Assembly: GCF_009299475.1 (NCBI RefSeq)
Contig: NZ_WBSN01000012.1
Coordinates: 1-64,000, forward strand
Reading direction: 5' to 3'
From: Bifidobacterium avesanii
GTDB taxonomy: Bacteria; Actinomycetota; Actinomycetes; Actinomycetales; Bifidobacteriaceae
DNA: 64,000 nt
This document shows, piece after piece, positions 25,228 through 35,210 of the stretch. A program made the translations under genes and the position numbers. A model generated the notes under the pieces. The model made no database searches, had not been told where the DNA came from, and was given only the letters and a program-made list of their open reading frames with translations. Positions within the stretch are counted from its first letter, which is position 1, and every line of letters begins with the position of its first letter.

Positions 25228-26010
25228 TCACAGCACATGCTGCAAAAAGTCCTTGAACCTCGGCTCGGTCGGGTTCGCGATGATCTCGGGGCCGCCCTTC
25301 TCCACCACGACGCCCCCGTCCATGAACACCACCTGGTCGGCCACCTCGCGCGCGAAGCCGATCTCGTGGGTCACGCACACCATGGTCATGCCCTCCTTGG
25401 CGAGCGAGCGCATCACGTTAAGCACCTCGCCCACGAGCTCGGGGTCGAGCGCGGAGGTCGGCTCGTCGAACAGCATGATCTCGGGCTTCATGGCGAGGGC
25501 GCGCGCGATGGCCACGCGCTGCTGCTGGCCGCCGGACAGCTGTGCCGGGTAGTAGTCGAGCCGCTCGCCGAGCCCCACGCGGTTGAGCTCCATGGCAGCC
25601 AGTTCGCGCGCCTCGTGCTTGTTCATGTGCTTGACGTGCACCGGCGCCTCCATGACGTTTTCGAGGGCCGTCATGTGCGGGAAGAGGTTGAAGCGCTGGA
25701 ACACCATGCCGAGCTTGGCGCGCTGCGCGGCCACCTCCTTGTCGTTGAGCGTCTGGAGCACCTGTTTGCCGCGGCGTTCGACGGTCTTGTAGCCGATCAT
25801 CTCGCCGTTGACGTCGATCTCGCCGCCGGTCAGCGTTTCGAGCTGGTTGATGAGGCGCAGGAACGTGGACTTGCCCGAGCCGGACGGCCCGAGGATCACG
25901 GTCACGGTGCCGGGCATGACGGTGAGGTCCACGCCCTTGAGCACGTGCAGGGAGCCGAAGGCCTTGTGCACGCCGATGGCCCTGATGGCCGGAGTGGTCG
26001 TATCTGCCAT
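25228..26010 (-). CDS. amino-acid ABC transporter ATP-binding protein (GlnQ-like)
   Basis: A 260-residue polar-amino-acid importer ATPase. [21 protein letters not shown], Walker [31 protein letters not shown], signature [19 protein letters not shown], Walker [20 protein letters not shown] and the H-loop VTHE are all present. The [11 protein letters not shown] segment is typical of GlnQ/GltL. It is the last gene of a four-gene operon and drives the membrane permease encoded 10 bp upstream. Confidence 0.94.
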   Translation of the reverse strand: MADTTTPAIRAIGVHKAFGSLHVLKGVDLTVMPGTVTVILGPSGSGKSTFLRLINQLETLTGGEIDVNGEMIGYKTVERRGKQVLQTLNDKEVAAQRAKLGMVFQRFNLFPHMTALENVMEAPVHVKHMNKHEARELAAMELNRVGLGERLDYYPAQLSGGQQQRVAIARALAMKPEIMLFDEPTSALDPELVGEVLNVMRSLAKEGMTMVCVTHEIGFAREVADQVVFMDGGVVVEKGGPEIIANPTEPRFKDFLQHVL

Positions 26011-26020
26011 GATTGCCTCC

Positions 26021-27016
26021 CTACGCGTTGAGTCCGGTGAAGGTCGCCTGGTTGAGCTTGGCGACGTCGTCGCGCTGCTCGCCGTCGGACCGGCCCGGGT
26101 AGGGCGGGTCGTACGGCGGCTGCTTGCCCTTGGTGCCGACCGGCCGGGCGTCGAAGCCCTTGCCGAAGTGCTTTTCGAGCCGCGCCTGCAGGACCATCAT
26201 CACGGAGGTGATGAACAGGTACCAGATGCACGCCACGAGCAGCAGCGGGATCGGCTTGTACAGGCGGTTGGCGATGGCGTTGGTGGCGAACTGGAGTTCG
26301 TACGTGAACGGCACGGCGAGCACGAGGGACGTGCTCTTGAGCATGCCGATGGTCTCGTTGCCGGTGGGCGGGATGATGATGCGCATGGCCTGCGGCAGGA
26401 TGATGCGGCGCATGATCAGCGTGCGTCCCATGCCGAGCGCCTCGGCGGCCTCGGTCTGTCCGCTGTCCACGGCCTCGAGGCCGGCGCGCACGATCTCGGA
26501 CAGGTACGCGGCCTCGTTGAGGGCCAGACCGATCCACGCGGCGTTGAACGCGGTGACGACCACGGACGAGTCGATGCTCCAGAACGAGACGTCAGTGAAC
26601 GGGATGCCGAGCGAGAGCTTGGGCACGAGCACGGAGAACAGGCCCCAGAACACGAGCTGCGTGTAGACCGGGGTGCCGCGGAAGAACCAGATGAAGAACC
26701 AGCTCACGCCCCTGAGCACCGGGTTGATGGACTTGCGCATGACGGCGAGGATCACCGACAGGATAATGGCCACCACCATGGAGATGACGGTGAGCTCGAG
26801 CGTGTAGCGCACGCCGTTGAGCACGTTCTCGTTGAACAGGTACTTCCACACGGTCGGCCAGTCGAGGCGCTCGTTGGTGACGAGCCCCTGGATGAGCATG
26901 GCCGCGAACAGCGCCACGATCACCGCGGCGACGATCGGACCCGTGCGCCTGACGGGCAGCGCCTTGATGCGGTTGGGGATGTCCAGCCCCTCGCCGTCGA
27001 TTTCCTTCTTCGCCAT
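26021..27016 (-). CDS. amino-acid ABC transporter permease
   Basis: A 331-residue His/Glu/Gln/Arg-type permease. Helices include [19 protein letters not shown] near the N-terminus. [24 protein letters not shown] and [20 protein letters not shown] are the family signature. The cytoplasmic EAA loop is [30 protein letters not shown] charged C-terminal tail of about 45 residues extends beyond the normal family end. One gene supplies the permease, so a homodimer is expected. Confidence 0.93.
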   Translation of the reverse strand: MAKKEIDGEGLDIPNRIKALPVRRTGPIVAAVIVALFAAMLIQGLVTNERLDWPTVWKYLFNENVLNGVRYTLELTVISMVVAIILSVILAVMRKSINPVLRGVSWFFIWFFRGTPVYTQLVFWGLFSVLVPKLSLGIPFTDVSFWSIDSSVVVTAFNAAWIGLALNEAAYLSEIVRAGLEAVDSGQTEAAEALGMGRTLIMRRIILPQAMRIIIPPTGNETIGMLKSTSLVLAVPFTYELQFATNAIANRLYKPIPLLLVACIWYLFITSVMMVLQARLEKHFGKGFDARPVGTKGKQPPYDPPYPGRSDGEQRDDVAKLNQATFTGLNA

Positions 27017-27050
27017 GTCGGCCCCCTTTGTCGTCTTGCCCGAAGCCGGT

Positions 27051-27968
27051 TTACTCGAGGTCGGTCGGATTGATCTCGGCCTTGTCGAGAGCGCCGGACT
27101 CGACGCCCCAATGCTTGAGGATGTTCATGTACGTGCCGTCGTCCATGAGCTTGGTCATGGCCTTCTGCACGGCCTCGTCCATGGCCGCGTCGCCCTTTTT
27201 GATGGCGATGCCCTGCTTGACGGAGCCGACGTTGCCGCCGAGCGCCTCGAGCTGGCCGCCGGTCTGGCTGATCGCGTAGCCGGCCACCGGGGAGTCCGCG
27301 TAGAACACGTCGGCCTTGCCGGTCACCACGTTGGTGGCGGCGTCGGTCTGCAGCTTGCTGGAGAGCACCTCGATCTTCTTGTCGGCCGGGCAGTTCGCGT
27401 TGGCGTCGTTGGCCTCCTGCTCCTGCACGGTGCCGGTCTGCACGGCCACCTTGAGGCCGCACAGGTTGGAGGTGTCCACGCCGTTCGGGTTGCCCTTCTT
27501 GACGGCCCACGTGGAGCCGGCCTTGTAGTAGCTCACGAAGTCCACGGCGTCGAGGCGCTCGGGGGTGATGGTCATGGCCGTGATGCCGAGGTCGTACTTG
27601 GCGCCCACGGACGGGACGATCGAGTCGAAGGTGGAGGAGACGATCTCGGATTCGAGGCCCATCACCTTGGCGAGGGCGTGCGAGATGTCCACGTCGTAGC
27701 CGAGCGGCGTGGTGCCGTCGGCGGCGAGGAATTCGGCGGGCGCGTAGCTCAGCTCCATGCCGACGGACAGCTTGCCGTCGGACTTCACGGAGTCGGGCAC
27801 GAGCGCGGCGATCGCGTCGTCCTTGGCGACCGAGCTCACGTCGTAGCCCTGCGTGACGGTGCCTTCGGGGGCGGCCTCGCCCTCGTCGGTGGTGCCGCAC
27901 GCGGCGAGGGACATCAGCATGGATGCGCCGGCGAGCGCGGCGACGGCGGACTTGAACCTGAACGTCAT
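27051..27968 (-). CDS. amino-acid ABC transporter binding lipoprotein (copy 1)
   Basis: A 305-residue family 3 solute-binding protein. The signal peptide ends in the lipobox LAAC (Cys about residue 24), giving a lipoprotein on the outer membrane face. SVGMELSYAPAEFLAADGTTPLGYDVDISHALAKVMG, FDSIVPSVGAKYDLGI and LCGLKVAVQTGTVQEQE form the ligand pocket region. It is about 65-70 percent similar by eye to the next gene upstream (VSSVAKDDAIAALVPDSVKSDGKL is identical), a clear tandem duplication. It sits directly upstream of the permease gene. Confidence 0.93.
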   Translation of the reverse strand: MTFRFKSAVAALAGASMLMSLAACGTTDEGEAAPEGTVTQGYDVSSVAKDDAIAALVPDSVKSDGKLSVGMELSYAPAEFLAADGTTPLGYDVDISHALAKVMGLESEIVSSTFDSIVPSVGAKYDLGITAMTITPERLDAVDFVSYYKAGSTWAVKKGNPNGVDTSNLCGLKVAVQTGTVQEQEANDANANCPADKKIEVLSSKLQTDAATNVVTGKADVFYADSPVAGYAISQTGGQLEALGGNVGSVKQGIAIKKGDAAMDEAVQKAMTKLMDDGTYMNILKHWGVESGALDKAEINPTDLE

Positions 27969-28040
27969 GGAATGCGTTTCCTTCACTCTCGGTGTCTCTA
28001 CTGGGAAAACACCATAATGACGTCCTGCTACGACAACGTT

Positions 28041-28099
28041 AAGCGGCCCGCCCGGAAAACGGCGTCCCCTCATGGGCGTCATTTCCGGACGGGCCGCTT
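28041..28099 (-). terminator. hairpin between the two binding-lipoprotein genes
   Basis: AAGCGGCCCGCCCGGAAA (28041-28058) pairs with TTTCCGGACGGGCCGCTT (28082-28099), with one mismatch. It lies after the copy 2 stop and before the copy 1 promoter region. It may terminate or attenuate read-through into the permease and ATPase genes. Confidence 0.6.
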
Positions 28100-28132
28100 G
28101 GAATCAACGCGCCCCGACGGGCCGGTGCCGCG

Positions 28133-29056
28133 TCAGTCGGCGACGGGGTTGATCTCCGCCTTGTCGACCGAGCCGGACTTGACGCCCCACTGGTCGAGGA
28201 TCTTCGCGTACGTGCCGTCGTCCATGAGCTTGGTCACGGCCTTCTGCACGGCCTCGTCCATCGCGGAGTCGCCCTTCTTGATGGCGATGCCCTGCGTGGC
28301 CACGCCCACGTCCTCGCCGAAGGATTCGAGCTGGCCGCCGGTCTGGCTGATCGCGTAGCCGGCCACCGGGGAGTCCGCGTAGAAGGCGACGGCCTTGCCG
28401 GTCACCACGTTGGTGGTCACGTCGGTCTGCAGCTTGTTGGACAGGATTTCGATCTTCTTGTCGGCCGGGCACTTCTCGTTGTCCGCGTTGACCTCCTCCT
28501 CCTGCGTGGTGCCGGTCTGCACCGCGATCTTGAGGCCGCACAGGTTCGAGGAGTCGAACTTCTCCGGGTTGCCCTTCTTCACGGCCCATGTGGAGCCGGC
28601 CTTGTAGTAGCTCACGAAGTCCACGGCGTCCTTGCGCTCGTCGGTGATGGTGAACGACGAGATGCCGATGTCGTACTTGGATCCGATGGACGGCAGGATC
28701 GAGTCGAAGGTGGACGTGACCGGTTCGGTCTCCAGCCCCATGACCTTGCCGAGCGCCTTGGCGAGGTCCACGTCGTAGCCGACGGGCTTCTGGCTGCCGT
28801 CGAGGAATTCGGCCGGCGCGTAGGAGGTGTCCATGCCCACGGTGAGCTTGCCGTCGGACTTCACGGAGTCCGGCACGAGGGCGGCGATCGCGTCGTCCTT
28901 GGCGACCGAGCTCACGTCGAAGCCCTGCGTGGCGTTCGACGAGCCGGACGCTCCGGCGGATGCGTTGTTGTCGGTGGCGTCGCTGGTGCCGCACGCGGCG
29001 ACGGAGAACAGCATTGCCGCGCCCATGACGGCGGCGGCGAGGGACTTGATCTTCAT
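28133..29056 (-). CDS. amino-acid ABC transporter binding lipoprotein (copy 2)
   Basis: A 307-residue family 3 solute-binding protein, paralogue of the next downstream gene. The signal peptide ends in the lipobox VAAC. A Ser/Ala/Asn-rich spacer follows, then VGMDTSYAPAEFLDGSQKPVGYDVDLAKALGKVMG and LCGLKIAVQTGTTQEEE. The start ATG at 29056 follows GAGAGGAAA. It is the first gene of the importer locus and is separated from copy 1 by a hairpin. Differences in the pocket suggest related but distinct ligand preference. This is an inference. Confidence 0.93.
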   Translation of the reverse strand: MKIKSLAAAVMGAAMLFSVAACGTSDATDNNASAGASGSSNATQGFDVSSVAKDDAIAALVPDSVKSDGKLTVGMDTSYAPAEFLDGSQKPVGYDVDLAKALGKVMGLETEPVTSTFDSILPSIGSKYDIGISSFTITDERKDAVDFVSYYKAGSTWAVKKGNPEKFDSSNLCGLKIAVQTGTTQEEEVNADNEKCPADKKIEILSNKLQTDVTTNVVTGKAVAFYADSPVAGYAISQTGGQLESFGEDVGVATQGIAIKKGDSAMDEAVQKAVTKLMDDGTYAKILDQWGVKSGSVDKAEINPVAD

Positions 29057-29175
29057 GGGGTTTCCTCTCGTTGCGGCCCGGGAAGGATCCACCGGGCCAG
29101 TACGGGAAACCTTAAGGAGGTTATGCTACGCGCGCGTTACCTGACCATTACCGGCCGGGCGCCACCTGCATGTCG

Positions 29176-29649
29176 TCACCGCATGTTCTTGTAGCGCATG
29201 ATGCGCAGCGCCTCGCGCTTGTCCTGCTCCTCGCGCAGGGCCTGGCGCTTGTCGAACTCGCGCTTGCCGCGGGCCAGTGCGATCTCCGCCTTGACGCGAC
29301 CGTCCTTGAAGTACAGGCTGATCGGCACGATCGTGTAGCCCTTGGCCTCGATCTGGCGCGACAGCTTGGCGATCTGCGCGGCGTGCAGCAGCAGCTTGCG
29401 CTTGCGCTTGGGCGCGTGGTTGTTCCACGTGCCGTTGAGGTATTCGGGGATATTCGCGTTCTCGAGCCAGATCTCGCCGCGGCGGTCGATCGAGATGAAC
29501 GCCTCGGCCAGCGACGCGCGCCCCTCCCTCAGGGACTTCACCTCGGTGCCGGTCAGGGCGAGGCCCGCCTCGTACTTGTCCTCGATGGTGTAGTCGTGCC
29601 GCGCCCTGCGGTTCTGCACGATCAGCTTGGTGCCCTGTTCCTTGGCCAT
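29176..29649 (-). CDS. smpB: SsrA-binding protein SmpB
   Basis: A 157-residue protein that binds tmRNA and rescues stalled ribosomes. [36 protein letters not shown] and [15 protein letters not shown] are diagnostic; the basic C-terminal tail ([29 protein letters not shown]) enters the mRNA channel. It is the last gene of the prfB-ftsE-ftsX-CHAP-smpB run. Its RNA partner ssrA lies about 32 kb away at 61257-61650. Confidence 0.97.
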   Translation of the reverse strand: MAKEQGTKLIVQNRRARHDYTIEDKYEAGLALTGTEVKSLREGRASLAEAFISIDRRGEIWLENANIPEYLNGTWNNHAPKRKRKLLLHAAQIAKLSRQIEAKGYTIVPISLYFKDGRVKAEIALARGKREFDKRQALREEQDKREALRIMRYKNMR

Positions 29650-29807
29650 TGCGCCCTCCCTTCATAAGTCGTCACATAAGTCGTCAGCGTCCCGGCGAAT
29701 CCCGTTCCGACGCTGCAAGGCGTCTACGATAGCACGAACGCGCCGTCCCGGACGGGATGCGGCGCGTTCGTCGTCGGTTCGGACGGTTGGCCCGCCCGCC
29801 GTGACGA

Positions 29808-31265
29808 TCAGTAGTGGATGAACTGGTAGTTCTGCGGATCGCGGATCACGCGGGTGCCGGCCTTGCCCATCATGCGGGCGCCGCACTCGGAGATGAGGAT
29901 CGTGCCGTCGGAGCGGACCTGCTCCACCACGCCCACGTGGCCGTACTGCGCGCTGGCGCCGTTCTGGCCGCGGCGGAACACGATCACCGCGCCCACGTGC
30001 GGGGTGTTGTTGACGAGGTAGCCGTAGGAGCGGGCGGAGTTCGCCCAGTCCGCGCCGTTGCCGAACTGCGTGCCGACCGGCAGGTTGAGGTCGTGGCGGC
30101 GGTTGTACGCGTACCACGTGCACTGGCTCCACGGGTAGGTGCTGGAGTAGTCGTGCGTGGCGTGGCCGTAGCAGGTCTGGGAGTGCGGGGCGCAGTTGCC
30201 GGGCACCGAGTAGTTCATGCCGCTGGCGGTAGCGTTGTTGTTGACCGGCGTGGAGCTGGAGGACGAGCTCGAGGAGCTGCCCTTGTTTGAGCTGGAGCTC
30301 GACGAACCCGAGGAGCTGCTTCCCTTGTTGGACGAGTTGGACGAACCGGAGTTGGAGGACGGGGCGTCCTGCGCCTGCGTCGCGTTCTTCGCCGCGGCGG
30401 CGGCCGCGGCGGCCTGCTGGGCGGCGAGCTGCTTGTTGTAGTCGTCGATCTGCGACTTGATGAGCACCGCCTCGGCGGCCTCCTTGGCGGAGGCGTCGGT
30501 GAGCTGGGCCACCTTGGCCTCGAGCGCCTGGCGCTTCTGGTCGCCCTCGTCGCGCAGGGCCTCGAGCTCCTGCTGCTTGGCCTGCGCGTCCTCGGCGGCC
30601 TTCTGCGCGGTGGCGGCGTCCTGATCGGCCTGCTTCTTCAGGGTGGTGATCTCCTGCTCGATGGCGGCGAGGCGCTGCTGGCGGTTCATGGAGGTGCTCA
30701 GGGTGGAGGCGGCGTCGTTCGCGGCGTTCGTCTCGGAGCGGGTGACGGCGGCGTCGGCCTGCATCTTCTGCACGAAGTCGTCCGCGGTGGACGAGTTGGT
30801 GACCACGCTCATCACCTTGGAGGCGTCGGAGCCGTGGAAGCTTTCGCGGGCGAGCTGCGCCACGGCGGCCTTGGCGTCGTCGTAGTCGGCGCCGGTCTCG
30901 GCGATCTTCGCCTCGAGGTCGGCCTTGTCCTTCTGCGCGGCCTGCAGTCGCTCGGCGGCGGCATCGGCGGCCTCCTTGGCGGTCTGCGCGGCGGCCACGG
31001 CCTGGTCGGCGGCGTCCTGCGCGGCGGGGATCTGGTTCTCGGTCAGGTCGTCGAGCGCGACGATCTGGTCCTGCAGGTCCGCACTCGCGCCGGCCAGCTG
31101 GGCCTTGAGGTCCGCGGCGGACGCCAGCTTCTGCTGGTATTCGGAGTAGCTGGGCACGGCGGACGCCTCTTCGACGCCGGTGGACATGCTCGCCAGTCCG
31201 CAGGTCAGCAGCGTGGTGGCGCACAGCGCCCATCCAGCCCATGCTTTGGCTCGTTGGTTCATCAT
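29808..31265 (-). CDS. secreted coiled-coil CHAP-domain peptidoglycan hydrolase
   Basis: A 485-residue secreted protein. The signal peptide is about residues 1-37. Long Ala/Gln/Lys-rich coiled coils cover about 40-275. A Ser/Asn/Lys-rich linker occupies about 300-345, followed by a C-terminal CHAP amidase/endopeptidase domain with the catalytic pair Cys382 (SQCTWYAYN) and His443 (YGHVGVVEQ). The layout matches PcsB/RipA-like enzymes, whose coiled coil docks on FtsX for activation. It lies 65 bp downstream of ftsX in the same operon, supporting a role in septal cleavage. The two M codons at the start follow AAGGAAG. Confidence 0.92.
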   Translation of the reverse strand: MMNQRAKAWAGWALCATTLLTCGLASMSTGVEEASAVPSYSEYQQKLASAADLKAQLAGASADLQDQIVALDDLTENQIPAAQDAADQAVAAAQTAKEAADAAAERLQAAQKDKADLEAKIAETGADYDDAKAAVAQLARESFHGSDASKVMSVVTNSSTADDFVQKMQADAAVTRSETNAANDAASTLSTSMNRQQRLAAIEQEITTLKKQADQDAATAQKAAEDAQAKQQELEALRDEGDQKRQALEAKVAQLTDASAKEAAEAVLIKSQIDDYNKQLAAQQAAAAAAAAKNATQAQDAPSSNSGSSNSSNKGSSSSGSSSSSSNKGSSSSSSSSSTPVNNNATASGMNYSVPGNCAPHSQTCYGHATHDYSSTYPWSQCTWYAYNRRHDLNLPVGTQFGNGADWANSARSYGYLVNNTPHVGAVIVFRRGQNGASAQYGHVGVVEQVRSDGTILISECGARMMGKAGTRVIRDPQNYQFIHY

Positions 31266-31330
31266 ATGGGTCGACTTCCTTCGTTTCCGTCAGGGTCCCG
31301 GCCGATTGTACAGGGCGCGGCTGGGAGAAA

Positions 31331-32254
31331 TTACGCTTTGAGATAACGCCGCAGCGAAATCGCCGAGGCGAAGGCGCTCAGCAGCAGCGCGCCGGCGATG
31401 AGCGCGGGGGCCGTGAGCAGCACGGTGGACTGGTTCACGAACGGCATCCAGCTGACCGTTTTGGCCACGCCGTTGGTCACGAACGCGTTCACGATGCCCG
31501 TCAGCGCGCCCACGGACAGCAGCGAGCCGAGCAGGGCGGCGAACATGCCCTCGAGGATGAACGGCAGGCGGATCGTCCAGTTCGACGCGCCCACCAGCCG
31601 CATGATCTCGGTCTCGTTCTTGCGGGAGGCGGCGGACATGCGAATCGTTGTGCCAGTAAGCAGGATGGCCACCACGACCATCACGCCGGCCAGCGCCGCG
31701 GTCACCGCCGTGGCCTTGTTGAGCACGTTGAAGATCGGGTCGAAGATCTGCCGCTGGTCCACGACCTCCTCGATGCCCGTGCGTCCGGAAAGCACCTCGG
31801 AGACGACCTGGTACTTGGTCGGGTCGTTGAGCTTCAGGCGCAGCGAATCCTGCATGTCGGCGGCCGTGAGCGTGCGCCCGTTGTACTCGCCGTTCGGGTA
31901 TTCCTTGAGGAACGTGTCGTTGTAGAAGTCCTCCTTGCTCACGTATGTGATGTTCGCCACATCGTTGGGAAGCTCCTGCTTGATGAGGTCGATCACGCCC
32001 GCGATGTCCTCCTGGCTGGGCGACTTGCCGGACGCGCAGGTGGCGGCCTGGCTGGCGCCGTCGGGGCAGAAGTACACCACGACCTCCACCTGGTCGTACC
32101 AGGTGCCCTTGGCCTTGGTGATCTGCGCCTGCATGAGCGCCGATGCGCCGATGAACAGGAACGAGATGAACGTGACGAGCATGACCGACAGGATCATCGA
32201 CCCGTTGCGCTTGAGGCTCGTCCAGGTTTCGGACAGGATGAATCGCGTCCTCAT
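31331..32254 (-). CDS. ftsX: cell division permease-like protein FtsX
   Basis: A 307-residue membrane protein. One TM near the N-terminus ([21 protein letters not shown]), a large extracellular loop (about 55-175, with [16 protein letters not shown] providing two cysteines), then three C-terminal TMs including the FtsX loop [19 protein letters not shown]. Together with FtsE it transmits ATP hydrolysis to extracellular hydrolases. The ATG at 32254 overlaps the ftsE stop by 4 bp. The neighbouring CHAP protein is the probable client. Confidence 0.95.
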   Translation of the reverse strand: MRTRFILSETWTSLKRNGSMILSVMLVTFISFLFIGASALMQAQITKAKGTWYDQVEVVVYFCPDGASQAATCASGKSPSQEDIAGVIDLIKQELPNDVANITYVSKEDFYNDTFLKEYPNGEYNGRTLTAADMQDSLRLKLNDPTKYQVVSEVLSGRTGIEEVVDQRQIFDPIFNVLNKATAVTAALAGVMVVVAILLTGTTIRMSAASRKNETEIMRLVGASNWTIRLPFILEGMFAALLGSLLSVGALTGIVNAFVTNGVAKTVSWMPFVNQSTVLLTAPALIAGALLLSAFASAISLRRYLKA

Positions 32255-33489
32255 TGTTCGTTTCCTTCCCCTTCGGCGTGGTCGTCGTGCTTCGCGGGCG
32301 CGGGCGGGGCCGGCGGCGCGGGCGGCATGAGCGGCCCGGACAGCTCGACCGTCTCGTTCCGGTCGGCCGCGGCGGATTCCGCATCCCCGGCGTTTTCGGC
32401 GTTCCCGGCGGGCTTCTCCGCCGCGGCGGGCTGCGCATCCGGCTCCACAGCGGGCTCCACGGTTTCGAAGTCGTCCGCGGGCTTGCTCGCCTCCTCGGCG
32501 GCCGCCATCGCGTCGAGGCTCAGGCCCCTGCCCCACGTGAGCGTGTCCTCCACGGACTGGAACACCTCGCCGTAGCGTCCGGTGCGCCCCGAGTGCACGG
32601 AACTCGCCAGCCGCGCGATGCCGTCGTCGCCGTGCTCGGCGCCGTGCAGCGCGGACGCCACGTCCGGGCCGTCCACGTTGGTCACGGCGGTCGGGTCCGT
32701 GTACGACCCCTCCGGCAGGTTGAGCTCGGCCGCCGGCGTGCCGTCGCCGTGGATCGCCTCGTGCGCCCGGCTCGCCACCTCGGCGTCGGGGAAGAACAGC
32801 GCGGAGTCGTAGGAGCCGTGCTGCTCGTCGCGCATGATCTTGCCGGCCTTGAGCTCCACCACGCGCTTGCGCATGGAGTTGACGATCTCCTCGTTGTGCG
32901 TGGCCATCACGATCGTGGTGCCCGTGCGGTTGATCGCGTCGAGCACCTCCATGATGCCCAGCGACGTGGTCGGGTCGAGGTTGCCGGTCGGCTCGTCCGC
33001 GAGCAGGATCTGCGGATGGTTCACGTACGCGCGGGCGATGGCCACGCGCTGCTGCTCGCCGCCGGACAGCTCGTGCGGGAAGTTCCGCTCCTTGCCCGTC
33101 AGTCCCACGGTCTTGAGCACCTGCGGCACGAGCGACTTGATGGTGGACCGGCGCGTGCCGATCACCTCGAGCGCGAACGCCACGTTCTGCCACACGGTCT
33201 TGTTGGCGAGCAGCTTGTAGTCCTGGAAGATGAAGCCGATCGACCGGCGGTACTGCGGGATCTGGCGCGCGGGCAGACGCCGCAGGTCGTTGCCGGCCAC
33301 GCGGATCTCGCCCGAGGTCGCCTCCTCCTCGCGCAGCAGCAGGCTCAGGAGCGTGGTCTTGCCGGACCCGGACGCGCCCACGAGGAACACGAAGTCGCCG
33401 CGCTCGATGTCCAGGCTGATGTCGTCCAGCGCGGGACGCGACCCCTTGGGATAGATCTTGCTCACATGGTCCAGTGCAATCAATGCCAT
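32251..33489 (-). CDS. ftsE: cell division ATP-binding protein FtsE with long C-terminal extension
   Basis: A 412-residue protein, whereas FtsE is normally about 230. The ABC core is residues 1-222: Walker A GASGSGKT (38-45), signature [12 protein letters not shown] (from 141), Walker [12 protein letters not shown], and H-loop His198. Residues 223-412 form an acidic, Ala/Pro/Glu-rich tail with no fold I recognise, ending in a proline-rich [22 protein letters not shown]-like stretch. The frame is uninterrupted, and the ftsX start overlaps its end, so the tail is genuine. It may be a docking arm for division or regulatory proteins. Confidence 0.95.
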   Translation of the reverse strand: MALIALDHVSKIYPKGSRPALDDISLDIERGDFVFLVGASGSGKTTLLSLLLREEEATSGEIRVAGNDLRRLPARQIPQYRRSIGFIFQDYKLLANKTVWQNVAFALEVIGTRRSTIKSLVPQVLKTVGLTGKERNFPHELSGGEQQRVAIARAYVNHPQILLADEPTGNLDPTTSLGIMEVLDAINRTGTTIVMATHNEEIVNSMRKRVVELKAGKIMRDEQHGSYDSALFFPDAEVASRAHEAIHGDGTPAAELNLPEGSYTDPTAVTNVDGPDVASALHGAEHGDDGIARLASSVHSGRTGRYGEVFQSVEDTLTWGRGLSLDAMAAAEEASKPADDFETVEPAVEPDAQPAAAEKPAGNAENAGDAESAAADRNETVELSGPLMPPAPPAPPAPAKHDDHAEGEGNEQ

Positions 33490-33557
33490 TTGACCCGCTC
33501 CTTCATTACGCCTATTACGCCTCAATTACCGTGGAATGCGCTTTGCCCTTCGGCGGC

Positions 33558-34679
33558 TTACTCTTCGGCGGCCTCGCGGCGCTGCTGGTGGCGCCAGCGG
33601 ATGCCGGCCGCGATGAACCCGTCGATGTCGCCGTCGAACACGGCCTGCGTCTGGCTCGTCTCGTAGCCGGTGCGCAGGTCCTTGACCATCTGGTACGGGT
33701 GCAGCACGTAGGAGCGCATCTGGTCGCCCCAGCTGGCCTTGATGTCGCCCGCGAGCTCCTTCTTCTTCTTGGCCTCCTCCTCGTGGCGCAGCACGAGCAG
33801 TCGGGACTGGAGCACGGCCATGGCAGCGGCGCGGTTCTGGATCTGCGAGCGCTCGTCCTGCATGGTCACCACGAGGCCGGTGGGAAGGTGGGTGATGCGC
33901 ACCGCGGAGTACGTGGTGTTCACGCCTTGGCCGCCGGGGCCGGACGAGCAGTAGGTGTCCACGCGGATGTCCGTGTCCGGGATGTCGATGTGGTCGGTCG
34001 CCTCGACGAGCGGCACCACCTCGACGGCGGCGAAGCTGGTCTGGCGGCGGCCCTGGTTGTCGAACGGGCTGATGCGCACCAGGCGGTGGGTGCCGCCCTC
34101 CACGCTGAGCCTGCCGTACGCGTAAGGCGCGTCCACCTGGAAGGTCGCGGACTTGATGCCCGCCTCCTCGGCGTACGAGGTGTCCATCACCTTGGCCTTG
34201 AAGCCGTTGCGCTCGCAGTAGCGCAGGTACATGCGCAGCAGCATCTGCGCGAAGTCCGCCGCGTCCACGCCGCCGGCGCCGGAGCGGATCGTGACCACCG
34301 CGGAGCGCTCGTCGTACTCGCCGTCGAGCAGGGTCTGGATCTCGAGGTCGTCCAGATCGCTCGCGATGGACTCCACCTCGGTCTTGGCGTCGGCGAGGGA
34401 GTCGGCGTCCTCTTCCTCCTGCGCGAGCTCGACGAGCGTCTCCACGTCGTCGATGCGCTGGCCCATGTCCGTGAGGCGCTTGAGCTGCGCCTGCGTGCCG
34501 GAGAGCTTGCTCGTGATCTTCTGCGCGTTGTCGGGATCGTCCCACAGGCCCGGCTCGCTGGCCTTGGCCTCGAGCTCCTTGATCTCGGCCTTGAGCTTGT
34601 CCACGTCGAGCGCCTCGGCGATCGTGTCGTACTTGGATCGGGCGTCGCCGATCGCCTGCGAGAAATCAAATTCTGCCAT
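33558..34679 (-). CDS. prfB: peptide chain release factor 2
   Basis: A 373-residue class I release factor for UGA and UAA. The stop-codon recognition tripeptide SPF (204-206) marks RF2, and the catalytic GGQ is at 249-251 ([10 protein letters not shown]). The frame is continuous from the ATG at 34679; the programmed +1 frameshift seen in many RF2 genes is not present here. It is the first gene of the run leading to ftsE, ftsX, the CHAP hydrolase and smpB, so termination and ribosome rescue genes bracket a division module. Confidence 0.97.
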   Translation of the reverse strand: MAEFDFSQAIGDARSKYDTIAEALDVDKLKAEIKELEAKASEPGLWDDPDNAQKITSKLSGTQAQLKRLTDMGQRIDDVETLVELAQEEEDADSLADAKTEVESIASDLDDLEIQTLLDGEYDERSAVVTIRSGAGGVDAADFAQMLLRMYLRYCERNGFKAKVMDTSYAEEAGIKSATFQVDAPYAYGRLSVEGGTHRLVRISPFDNQGRRQTSFAAVEVVPLVEATDHIDIPDTDIRVDTYCSSGPGGQGVNTTYSAVRITHLPTGLVVTMQDERSQIQNRAAAMAVLQSRLLVLRHEEEAKKKKELAGDIKASWGDQMRSYVLHPYQMVKDLRTGYETSQTQAVFDGDIDGFIAAGIRWRHQQRREAAEE

Positions 34680-34816
34680 CGTTACCACCATACATTTCTA
34701 CTTGTGAAAAACCTGATTGTTTCGATTATCCCCGATTCGCGGCCCGCCACGGCGCACGCGGCCGCCCCGGCGTCGCGTCGCCTCGCGTTGGGGACGTGCG
34801 CCGGGCCACGGGAACG

Positions 34817-34951
34817 TCAAAGGCCCGCGTAGATCATCGCGGGGACGACGAGGCTGACGAGCATGGCCGCGGCCACGACGATGCACACCGCACGCATCAC
34901 ATTGCGGCGGCGGCGTTCGCGCTGCTCTCGTTCAACCCGGTAATCACTCAC
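34817..34951 (-). CDS. small membrane protein, 44 residues
   Basis: A GTG-started frame encodes a basic N-terminus ([19 protein letters not shown]) followed by one hydrophobic helix ([20 protein letters not shown]) and ends YAGL-stop. Codon use is GC-rich at third positions like its neighbours. TATGAT (34965-34960) ends 8 nt before the GTG with no Shine-Dalgarno, fitting a leaderless transcript. It lies between prfB and dapD. The function is unknown; the positive-inside anchor suggests a small transmembrane protein. Confidence 0.6.
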   Translation of the reverse strand: MSDYRVEREQRERRRRNVMRAVCIVVAAAMLVSLVVPAMIYAGL

Positions 34952-35135
34952 GGTGAGATATCATAACGGGCGCGCTGGATTTTGCCGATTTCCGGCCTCA
35001 TCCCCCGGCAAAAGCCGCGCCTCGCCCATCGCAAAACGGCGACATCGCAACGATCGTCCTCCGCCACGGACGGTTCCTTTGCGCGGCGTGCGGTCAGAAA
35101 TCGAACCGGCGTCCGCGCGTCCGGGCTCCGGCCGT

Positions 35136-35141
35136 TACACT
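35136..35141 (+). promoter_or_regulatory. -10 element of dapD
   Basis: TACACT followed by GG, 69 bp before the dapD start. The same context (TAnACTGG) occurs before coaBC, the response regulator gene and the last gene of the window. Confidence 0.4.
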
Positions 35142-35210
35142 GGAGGCCATCGGGCCGGTCATATCGTCGTCCGGCCGTCAATCCGTCCATCAATGTGTAA
35201 GGAGCAATCC

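Noticed and set aside
34600-34679. Programmed frameshift in prfB
   Set aside because: The frame is uninterrupted from the ATG at 34679 and has no early in-frame UGA.
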